Of a stretch of DNA of 64,000 nucleotides, positions 58,079 to 64,000 are shown piece by piece; within the stretch, counting starts at the first letter, position 1, and every line of letters begins with the position of its first letter. The stretch covers positions 102,184 through 166,183 of the forward strand of contig NZ_BMMK01000014.1 in the NCBI RefSeq assembly GCF_014645795.1, read 5' to 3'. Origin of the DNA: Longimycelium tulufanense (lineage in GTDB: Bacteria; Actinomycetota; Actinomycetes; Mycobacteriales; Pseudonocardiaceae). A program made the position numbers and the translations under genes. The notes under the pieces were generated by a model. The model was not told where the DNA came from, ran no database searches, and saw only the letters and a list, made by a program, of their open reading frames with translations.

Positions 58079-59071
58079 TCAGTCCACCGTCACGTAGTCC
58101 GGGCCGCTGTAGTGGCCCTCGAGCTGGGTGCGTCGCTGCATGAGCAGGTCGTTGAGCAGGCTTGAGGCGCCGAACCGGAACCGGTCCGGGTGCAGCCACG
58201 CCGGGCCGGCCACCTCGTGCACCGCGACCAGGTAGCGGATCGCGTCCTTGGTGGTGCGGATACCGCCGGCCGGCTTGACCCCGCGGACCTGGCCGGTCTG
58301 CTCCCGCCAGTCGCGGACCGCCTGCAGCATCAGGTGCGTGACCGGCAGCGTCGCGGCCGGCGACACCTTGCCGGTGGAAGTCTTGATGAAGTCCGCGCCG
58401 GCCAGCAACGCCAGCCACGAGGCGCGCCGCACGTTGTCGTAGGTGGCCAGCTCACCGGTTTCCAGGATGACCTTCAGGTGCGCTTCACCACACGCCTGCC
58501 TGACCGCGACGATCTCGTCGAACACCTCGCCGTAGCGGCCGGACAGGAACGCGCCCCGGTCGATCACCATGTCGACCTCGGTCGCGCCGGCCGCCACCGC
58601 GTACCGGGTGTCGGCGAGCTTCACCCCGCGGGAGGCCCGGCCGGACGGGAAGGCGGTGGCCACGCTGGCGATGCCGATGTTGGTGCCGGCCAGCTCGGCG
58701 ACGGCCACCTCGACCAGGTCCGGGTAGACGCACACCGCCGCGACCTGCGGCACCTCCGGCCGCTCCGGGTCTGGCCGGCGCGCCTTCGCACACAGCGAGC
58801 GCACCTTGCCCGGGGTGTCCGCACCCTCCAGGGTGGTCAGGTCGACCATGCGGATCGCCGTGTCGATCGCCCACAGCTTGGCGGCCTTCTTGATGCTGCG
58901 CGTCGCGAGGCCGGCGACCCGCTGCTCCAGCCCCACCTGGTCGACGCCGGGTAGGCCGTGCAGGAAGCGTCGCAACGCGGCGTCATCTCGGATGGTGTCG
59001 GCCAGGGAGGCGGGCAGCGCGGGACCCGCGCCGTCCGCCACCGTCGACACCGTTGTAGACGGGACACCCAT
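58079..59071 (-). CDS. deoC: Deoxyribose-phosphate aldolase
   Basis: This 330-residue enzyme splits 2-deoxyribose 5-phosphate to glyceraldehyde 3-phosphate and acetaldehyde. The Schiff-base Lys lies in ADFIKTSTGKVSPAATL, and VKPAGGIRTTKDA plus EVDMVIDRGAFLSGRYGEV are typical. The class is longer than the E. coli type because of N-terminal helices (LRRFLHGLPGVDQVGLEQR), as in many actinobacteria. The ATG at 59071 opens it. It precedes the aldehyde dehydrogenase genes and diverges from upp, so nucleoside sugar breakdown is joined to acetaldehyde oxidation. Confidence 0.95.
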   Translation of the reverse strand: MGVPSTTVSTVADGAGPALPASLADTIRDDAALRRFLHGLPGVDQVGLEQRVAGLATRSIKKAAKLWAIDTAIRMVDLTTLEGADTPGKVRSLCAKARRPDPERPEVPQVAAVCVYPDLVEVAVAELAGTNIGIASVATAFPSGRASRGVKLADTRYAVAAGATEVDMVIDRGAFLSGRYGEVFDEIVAVRQACGEAHLKVILETGELATYDNVRRASWLALLAGADFIKTSTGKVSPAATLPVTHLMLQAVRDWREQTGQVRGVKPAGGIRTTKDAIRYLVAVHEVAGPAWLHPDRFRFGASSLLNDLLMQRRTQLEGHYSGPDYVTVD

Positions 59072-59200
59072 AACGGTGAGTCTATGCCGTCTGCCTGCCC
59101 GTATCCGCCCCCGGCAGGGGTACGTCCCAGCTGCGCCGACGACGCGGAGTGACCAGGGGCCGGCACCACCGGGGCACGGTGGCGGTTACCGTCTTCGGCC

Positions 59201-59830
59201 ATGGACGTGCTCCTCGTTGACCACCCGCTGGCCCGCGCGCGGCTGACGACCATGCGGGACGCCCGCACCGACTCGGCGGCGTTCCGCGCCGCGCTGCAGG
59301 AGCTGACGATGATGCTCATCTACGAGGCCACGCGGGAGGCACCGGTCGCGGTCGAGCGCGTCCACACCCCGGTGGCCCGCACCGACGGCTACCGACTGGC
59401 CAACCCGCCGCTGCTGGTGCCGGTGCTGCGGGCCGGGCTGGGCATGGCCGACCAGGCGCACAAGCTGATCCCGGACGCGCAGATGGGCTTCGTGGGACTC
59501 GCGCGGAACGAGGAAACGCTGCAGCCGACCCCGTACCTGGCGGCGTTGCCGAACGACCTGTCGGGCCGGCCGGTATTGGTGCTGGACCCGATGCTGGCCA
59601 CCGGCGGCTCCCTGGCGTACACGATCAACCTGCTGGTGGAGCGGGGTGCCACCGACGTGACGGCGGTCGTGGCGCTGGCCGCGCCGGAGGGCCTGCGGCG
59701 GCTGGAGGAGTCCGGGCTGCCGGTGCGGGTGGTCACGGCCAGTGTCGACGAGCGACTCAACGACTCCGGGTTCATCGTGCCGGGCCTTGGCGACGCGGGC
59801 GACCGGCAGTATGGCGAGCCGGGTAAGTAG
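59201..59830 (+). CDS. upp: Uracil phosphoribosyltransferase
   Basis: This 209-residue enzyme converts uracil and PRPP to UMP in pyrimidine salvage. Hallmarks are [35 protein letters not shown] (PRPP-binding) and the C-terminal [20 protein letters not shown] (uracil-binding). The ATG at 59201 was taken as start. It diverges from deoC across 129 bases and, with cdd, deoA and add, completes nucleoside salvage in this window. Confidence 0.96.
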   Translation: MDVLLVDHPLARARLTTMRDARTDSAAFRAALQELTMMLIYEATREAPVAVERVHTPVARTDGYRLANPPLLVPVLRAGLGMADQAHKLIPDAQMGFVGLARNEETLQPTPYLAALPNDLSGRPVLVLDPMLATGGSLAYTINLLVERGATDVTAVVALAAPEGLRRLEESGLPVRVVTASVDERLNDSGFIVPGLGDAGDRQYGEPGK

Positions 59831-60115
59831 CCGGACCCGACTGCCGGCTGGAATGGATCGCCAAGAACGCCCTGTCTGGTGATCTGCTCTGGTCCAGCAG
59901 ATCGCACCGAGTGCCGGGCCGCCCAGGAAGATCGTCGCCGTCGCCGCAACGGGAACCCGGCACAGGTGAGGTCTTGCCCTCGCACGGTCGAGTCCCGTCC
60001 GCGGAGGCGCGTCTACGTGGCCCTCCCGTGACCGCCACGTGACCGAGCGGAGTCGCCCGCTTATCGGCCGTGACGGCTATGGCCAGGTGGAATGCGGCCG
60101 AACGGGTGCGTTCGC

Positions 60116-60131
60116 TGGTCTAGACCTTGAC
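60116..60131 (+). promoter_or_regulatory. DasR-like box, distal copy
   Basis: TGGTCTAGACCTTGAC is identical to the copy at 60502-60517. Its core TGGTCTAGACC resembles the DasR/GntR-type dre element and chitinase-promoter repeats of streptomycetes. It lies 480 bases before the chitinase start, so it may serve another, unrecognised transcript. Confidence 0.6.
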
Positions 60132-60157
60132 CTTGGTCCCGGTTCGGAACACGCTGC

Positions 60158-60208
60158 GAAGAGCCTCGGGAAGGCACACGGCGGCGGCGGGTCTTCCCGA
60201 GGCTCTTC
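60158..60208 (+). terminator. Large hairpin followed by a T/C-rich run
   Basis: GAAGAGCCTCGGGAAG (60158-60173) pairs perfectly with CTTCCCGAGGCTCTTC (60193-60208), a 16-bp stem with a 19-base loop, and is followed by CTTTCCCTT. It lies just after the distal DasR-like box and resembles an intrinsic terminator. A short transcript between box and hairpin is possible. Confidence 0.7.
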
Positions 60209-60501
60209 CTTTCCCTTGCTGCCCCACTGTTTCCGTGGCCGGGCGTGGCCCCTTGGTGCCGGGCTGCTCGCATCACAGTGGCGGGGCGTTCGAGTGCGCA
60301 ATCCACGCCGGGATCCGGCCCATGCGGAGGCGCACGAGCCGGCACAGCTCGGCGCTGCCGCTCAATGCGCCGCCTTCGCACCGAACTTCCGTTTGCCCTA
60401 CGGGACACTCCCCCGAAGCGCGGCGGAATCCCAGCCTGTCCGGCCCCGGGCAGCTTCGCGCCCGGGCCCGACTATCGGTGTGGGCGGGCCGGGTGACCAA
60501 A

Positions 60502-60517
60502 TGGTCTAGACCTTGAC
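60502..60517 (+). promoter_or_regulatory. DasR-like box, chitinase promoter
   Basis: TGGTCTAGACCTTGAC lies 79 bases before the chitinase ATG. The TGGTCTAGACC core matches the dre-like operator that GlcNAc-responsive DasR uses in streptomycetes, and TTGAC at its end could be part of a -35 box. Repression relieved by chitin breakdown products is inferred. Confidence 0.7.
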
Positions 60518-60595
60518 GGGGCTGTGGCCTGCGGCACAGATTCCCTCTCACGCCGGGATCGGGCTCCCGGCATCCCCTGCACCGAAGGAGAACCC

Positions 60596-62548
60596 ATGCC
60601 TCGTTGTCGATGGCAGTTACCCGTCGCGCTCGCGACGCTGCTCGTCGCGCTGGGCCTGACCGCCCCGGCACACGCCGGCGACGGTCTCACCGCCACCTTT
60701 ACCAAGACCAGTGACTGGGGGACGGGCTACGAGGCCCGCTACACCATCAAGAACGGCTCACCCACCGCGATCGACGGCTGGACCGTCGAGTTCACCCTGC
60801 CTAGCGGCCACCGGATCTCCTCGCTCTGGGACGCCACCTACACCGTCTCCGGTCAGCAGGTGACCGTCCGGAACGCTTCCTGGAACGGTGCCGTGGCCAG
60901 CGGCGCCCAGGTCAGCTTCGGATTCGGGGTCGCCTACTCGGGCACCTACGCCGACCCCGGCGACTGCACCGTCAACGGCCGGCCATGCGACGGTTCCTCC
61001 GGCACGCCGGACACCGAATCCCCGACCGCGCCGGCCAACCTACGCAACACCGGTGCGACGTCGAACAGCATCACACTGGCCTGGGACGCGGCAAGCGACA
61101 ACATCGGTGTCACCGCCTACGACGTCCTCCGCGGCGACACCAAGGCGGGCACGACTTCCCAGACCTCGTTCACCGTCACCGGCCTGGCGGCCGGAACCTC
61201 CTACACCTTCACGGTCAAGGCCCGCGACGCGGCAGGAAACACCTCGCCGGCAAGCAGTCCCGTTACCGCCAGCACCACCGAGGGCAACGGTGACCCGGGT
61301 CCCGGACCAGGTGGGCAGCGCAAAGTCGGCTACTTCACGCAATGGGGGATCTACGACCGCGGCTACTTCGTGAAGAACATCGACACCTCGGGCACCGCGG
61401 CGAAGCTGACCCACATCAACTACGCGTTCGGCAACGTTTCCGCCGACGGCAGGTGTTTCGAGGCGAACCAGCAGGGCGTCGGCGATGCATGGGCTGACTA
61501 CCAGCGCCGGTTCAGCGCCGGGCAGACGGTCGACGGTGTCGCCGACCGGTACGACCAGCCACTGGCCGGGAACTTCAACCAGCTCAAGAAGCTGAAGGCC
61601 AAGCACCCGCACCTGAAGGTCAACTTCTCCCTCGGCGGGTGGACGTGGTCGAAGTACTTCTCCAATGCGGCGTTGACCGACGCCTCGCGCAAGGCGTTCG
61701 TGGCCAGCTGCATCGACCTGTTCATCAAGGGAAACCTGCCCCGCATCGGCGGCGAGCCGCAGGGCGGTCCGGGTTCGGCGGCCGGCGTGTTCGACGGGAT
61801 CGACATCGACTGGGAGTGGCCGGGCTCGGAGGGCAACGCCGGCAACATCGTCCGCCCCGAGGACAGGCAGAACTTCACCCTCCTGCTGGCGGAGTTCCGA
61901 CGTCAGCTCGACGCCTACGGCGCGGAGGTCGGCAGGAAGTACGAGTTGACCGCGTTCCTGCCGGCCGACCCCGCCAAGATCGAGGCCGGGTTCGAGGTGC
62001 CGAAGATCTTCTCCTACCTCGACTTCGCCACGGTGCAGGGCTACGACCTGCACGGCGCGTGGGAGAAGATCACCAACCACCAGTCCGCGCTCTACGTCCC
62101 CGAGGGCGACCCGTCGGAGCCGGAGCGGCGGTTCAGCGTGGACAAGGCGATCAGCACGTATGTCGACAAGGGTGCGCCCAAGGACGAGCTGGTGCTGGGT
62201 GTGCCCTTCTACGGTCGGGGCTGGACCGGTGTTCCGAACGTCAACGACGGCCTGTTCCAGCCCGCGTCCGGGCCGGCGCCCGGCCGTTGGGAGGACGGGT
62301 ACGAGGACTACAAGCGGTTGAAGAACCTGGTCGGGCGGGGCTACACCGTGTACCGGGACACGATCGCCGGGCACGCGTGGCTCTTCGACGGCTCGACCTT
62401 CTGGACCTTCGACGACCCGACAGAGCTGACTCGCAAGACCAGCTACATCAAGAGCAAGGGACTGGGCGGCGCGATGATCTGGTCGCTCGACGGAGACACC
62501 GCGAACGGTGAGCTCATGAGCGCGATCCACAACGGACTGTCCCGATAG
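60596..62548 (+). CDS. Secreted GH18 chitinase with CBM2 and FnIII domains
   Basis: This 650-residue exported enzyme hydrolyses chitin. It has a signal peptide (LPVALATLLVALGLTAPAHA), a CBM2 carbohydrate-binding module (about 28-130, SDWGTGYEARYTIKNG, FGVAYSGTYADP), a fibronectin type III domain (about 142-230, APANLRNTGATSNSITLAWD) and a GH18 catalytic domain (about 240-650). The GH18 domain contains VNFSLGGWTWSKYFSNAA and FDGIDIDWEWPG (DxxDxDxE, catalytic Glu) and the late TFDDPTELTRKTSYIKSK. The ATG at 60596 follows GAAGGAGAAC. It is downstream of two DasR-like boxes and ends with a strong terminator. Confidence 0.96.
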   Translation: MPRCRWQLPVALATLLVALGLTAPAHAGDGLTATFTKTSDWGTGYEARYTIKNGSPTAIDGWTVEFTLPSGHRISSLWDATYTVSGQQVTVRNASWNGAVASGAQVSFGFGVAYSGTYADPGDCTVNGRPCDGSSGTPDTESPTAPANLRNTGATSNSITLAWDAASDNIGVTAYDVLRGDTKAGTTSQTSFTVTGLAAGTSYTFTVKARDAAGNTSPASSPVTASTTEGNGDPGPGPGGQRKVGYFTQWGIYDRGYFVKNIDTSGTAAKLTHINYAFGNVSADGRCFEANQQGVGDAWADYQRRFSAGQTVDGVADRYDQPLAGNFNQLKKLKAKHPHLKVNFSLGGWTWSKYFSNAALTDASRKAFVASCIDLFIKGNLPRIGGEPQGGPGSAAGVFDGIDIDWEWPGSEGNAGNIVRPEDRQNFTLLLAEFRRQLDAYGAEVGRKYELTAFLPADPAKIEAGFEVPKIFSYLDFATVQGYDLHGAWEKITNHQSALYVPEGDPSEPERRFSVDKAISTYVDKGAPKDELVLGVPFYGRGWTGVPNVNDGLFQPASGPAPGRWEDGYEDYKRLKNLVGRGYTVYRDTIAGHAWLFDGSTFWTFDDPTELTRKTSYIKSKGLGGAMIWSLDGDTANGELMSAIHNGLSR

Positions 62549-62564
62549 GACAGTTAAGGTTACG

Positions 62565-62594
62565 CAGTGGCCCCGGCTACGCCCGGGGCCACTG
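62565..62594 (+). terminator. Chitinase terminator
   Basis: CAGTGGCCCCGG (62565-62576) pairs perfectly with CCGGGGCCACTG (62583-62594), a 12-bp stem with a 6-base loop 16 bases after the stop, followed by ATGTTT. Confidence 0.85.
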
Positions 62595-62610
62595 ATGTTT
62601 CGTCGTCGTG

Positions 62611-63204
62611 TCAGCGCCGCCGCCAGCCGTCGACACCGGCCTGCAGCGCGCGGTGGTAGGTGGTCGCGAAGTCAACGTCGTCGGGCACGTTGCCGTTCAG
62701 CTCCAGCATCACGAGACCGTGCACGACCCCCCAGCAGGCCAGTGCGATCTGCTCGGGTGGCTCGTCGACGAGGCTGCCGTCGCGCACCCCGCGCCGGGCC
62801 GCGTCCAGCAGGGGCTCGAAGGTCGCGTCCGCCTCGCGGCAGGCCTGTTCGTCCGGGGTGAAGTCGGGGATGGGTCGGCCGAACATCACCTGGTACAGAT
62901 GCGGGTCCGCCAGCGCGCTCGTCCGGTAGGCGCGACCGAGCCGGACGATGTCGTCGGCCGGGTCGTCGGACGGCGTGACCGCGGCGAGCCGGGCACCGAA
63001 CCGGCGGAACGCCTCCCGGTGCAGCGCGGCCACCAGGCCCGGCTTGCCACCGAACAGCGAGTAGACCGCGCTGGTCGAGGTGCCCACCTCGGCCGCCAGC
63101 CGGCGCAGGCTGAGCGCGTCCGGGCCCCCGGTGGAGAGCAGCTCGCCCGCGCGGTCGAGCAGGCGGATCCGGAGCGCGTCGTCGTGGGTTCGCGGTCGTG
63201 GCAC
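62611..63204 (-). CDS. TetR-family transcriptional regulator
   Basis: This 197-residue repressor has the TetR N-terminal HTH: LLDRAGELLSTGGPDALSLRRL, the recognition part VGTSTSAVYSLFGGKPGLV. A C-terminal ligand domain of about 130 residues follows with PDDDVRL-like and GVVHGLVMLELNG segments (TetR_C-type). The GTG at 63204 was preferred over a GTG at 63225, because the latter would lie inside the operator palindrome at 63221-63242. It diverges from the DUF4188 gene, which it probably controls together with itself. Confidence 0.9.
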   Translation of the reverse strand: MPRPRTHDDALRIRLLDRAGELLSTGGPDALSLRRLAAEVGTSTSAVYSLFGGKPGLVAALHREAFRRFGARLAAVTPSDDPADDIVRLGRAYRTSALADPHLYQVMFGRPIPDFTPDEQACREADATFEPLLDAARRGVRDGSLVDEPPEQIALACWGVVHGLVMLELNGNVPDDVDFATTYHRALQAGVDGWRRR

Positions 63205-63220
63205 TTGACGAGCGTATCGC

Positions 63221-63242
63221 AACACTGTTTCATAACAGCGTT
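63221..63242. promoter_or_regulatory. TetR operator palindrome
   Basis: The minus strand reads AAC-n-CTGTT, ATGA, then AACAG-n-GTT: a near-perfect 22-base palindrome with half-sites AACgCTGTT and AACAGtGTT. It sits 17 bases from the TetR start and 24 bases from the DUF4188 start, the normal place for a shared operator. Confidence 0.75.
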
Positions 63243-63266
63243 CGAAAATGATCTGGGGAGGGCACG

Positions 63267-63755
63267 ATGCGCGTGGCCAAGGGGCGTTGGACGGCCGACA
63301 TCGGCAGCGACGAGATGGTCGTCTTCCTCATCGGCATGCGGTTCAACCAGCTGTGGCGGGTCTGGCGGTGGCTGCCGACCTTCAACGCGATGCCGCCGAT
63401 GCTGCGGCACCTGGAACAGACGCCGGAGTCCGGGCTGCTCGGCTGGCACGTGTGGTTCGGCCGGACGGTCCTCGTGCTGACCTACTGGCGCAGCGCCGAG
63501 CAGCTGATCGCGTTCGCCGGGAACCAGGACGCGCCCCACGCCCCGGCCTGGCGCGCGTTCAACCGCAGGATCGGGGACGACGGCTCCGTGGGCATCTGGC
63601 ACGAGACCTACGTGGTGGGGCCGGGCAAGGCAGAGGCGGTCTACGTCAACATGCTCACCTTCGGCCTAGCCGCGGCGACCTCGCCGGTGCCGGTGACTCC
63701 CGAGAGGAACACCGCACGCCGTCGTCTCGCCGTGGCGCCGGACAACGGATCCTAG
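63267..63755 (+). CDS. DUF4188 protein, probable TetR target
   Basis: This 162-residue protein belongs to DUF4188: FLIGMRFNQLWRVWRWLPTF near residue 20, ESGLLGWHVWFGRTVLVLTYWRSAEQLI, and the C-terminal NRRIGDDGSVGIWHETYVV. The family is found with monooxygenase or phenylacetaldoxime-type labels, but no enzymatic activity is established and no catalytic residues can be named. The ATG at 63267 follows GGGGAGGG. The gene diverges from the TetR gene across the operator, so it is probably derepressed by a ligand. The C-terminal 30 residues are unmatched. Confidence 0.88.
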   Translation: MRVAKGRWTADIGSDEMVVFLIGMRFNQLWRVWRWLPTFNAMPPMLRHLEQTPESGLLGWHVWFGRTVLVLTYWRSAEQLIAFAGNQDAPHAPAWRAFNRRIGDDGSVGIWHETYVVGPGKAEAVYVNMLTFGLAAATSPVPVTPERNTARRRLAVAPDNGS

Positions 63756-63844
63756 CCCCGCGGCGTGATCGTGTGCGGGAGCAGCCCGCTCTGCCCCTTG
63801 CCTGCAAGTCCTCACATGAGGGAACTCGCGATGTTCCGTGCTGG

Positions 63845-64000
63845 ATGGGAGCTTGCGGTGAAAACACCGAATCAGTGGCCATCTGCGTCCACGCCGATGA
63901 ACTGCGCCGATTCCACGTGGTGCCTGACGGGCAGGGGGAACACGTCATGGGTGAAGCTGCGTCTGCCTGGGACACGGCCGGTGCCTTGCTGTTGGTGCTC
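63845..64000 (+). CDS. Partial ORF at the right edge
   Basis: A frame opens at ATG 63845 and stays open to the end of the window, encoding at least 52 residues: MGACGENTESVAICVHADEL, then FHVVPDGQGEHVMGEAAS and AWDTAGALLLVL. The composition is protein-like, but no family was recognised and the end is missing, so the call is weak. No strong ribosome-binding site is seen before the ATG (GCTGG). Confidence 0.4.
   Translation, partial: MGACGENTESVAICVHADELRRFHVVPDGQGEHVMGEAASAWDTAGALLLVL

Larger units (their letters stand above)
59831..60595. other. Intergenic region upstream of the chitinase gene
   Basis: About 760 bases contain no supported gene. They hold two identical 16-base DasR-like boxes (60116-60131 and 60502-60517) and a large hairpin (60158-60208), listed separately. 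Open frames here look like chance frames. Confidence 0.55.

Noticed and set aside
60116..60160. A tRNA-like stretch (GGTCCCGGTTCGGAAC)
   Set aside because: It has a T-arm-like look but no acceptor or anticodon arm could be built around it.

Overview
The window is high-GC DNA with actinomycete gene content: an F420-pathway FbiC (fused CofG-CofH), an actinobacterial succinate dehydrogenase operon, type VII secretion (ESX) accessory genes, an SCO4848-type membrane protein, DasR-like boxes before a chitinase and many Tat/Sec-exported proteins. The mix best fits a filamentous Pseudonocardiaceae-type actinomycete. That placement is inference from gene content. No rRNA, tRNA or CRISPR array was recognised.

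Layout. 1-3.36 kb (minus strand): a sulfur-scavenging operon (SfnB-like, DszC-like, truncated DszA/NtaA-like) behind a 25-residue cysteine-type leader peptide with its own promoter. 3.5-7.0 kb: an ESX-associated group (small Ala/Gly-rich protein, DUF3558 lipoprotein, Gly-rich PPE/WXG-like protein, EspG-like protein). 7.1-10.2 kb: icd, an SH3 protein, a DUF4288 protein and xthA. 10.2-14.3 kb: an accessory region in which the 3' end of xthA recurs twice as divergent remnants, with small cargo genes between them, one visibly low in GC. 14.4-16.7 kb: a PGM1-like ATP-grasp peptide ligase with a possible 41-codon ORF directly before it, and a secreted ricin-type lectin. 17.4-21.0 kb: a sparse, decaying stretch with an HTH regulator behind a palindrome, an unknown membrane protein and a gene frameshifted by a 7-bp tandem duplication.

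21.2-34.2 kb: housekeeping genes (fbiC, trpS, YihY/BrkB, RlpA-like, D-Ala-D-Ala carboxypeptidase, two small membrane proteins, sdhCDAB). 35-42.1 kb: a nucleoside uptake and catabolism operon (BMP lipoprotein, ABC ATPase, two permeases, cdd, deoA), complemented in the same window by add, deoC and upp. Together these import nucleosides, deaminate or phosphorolyse them, feed deoxyribose phosphate to central metabolism and salvage uracil.

42.7-48.4 kb: a short SARP-type regulator, a four-gene set of exported proteins (two paralogous Cys-containing proteins, an NlpC/P60 hydrolase and an M23 peptidase) and a large coiled-coil protein. 50.3-54.8 kb: a second ESX-flavoured cluster with three YbaB/EbfC-like proteins, a WXG-like/NlpC-P60 fusion and an EspC-like protein. 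55-64 kb: a SUKH protein, an aldehyde dehydrogenase overlapping a truncated homologue, deoC/upp, a chitinase behind DasR-like boxes, a TetR regulator with a clear operator next to a DUF4188 gene, and an incomplete gene at the right edge.

The strongest leads are the xthA 3'-end accretion site, the leader-peptide-controlled sulfur operon, the orphan peptide ligase with its adjacent small ORF, and the two ESX-linked clusters.
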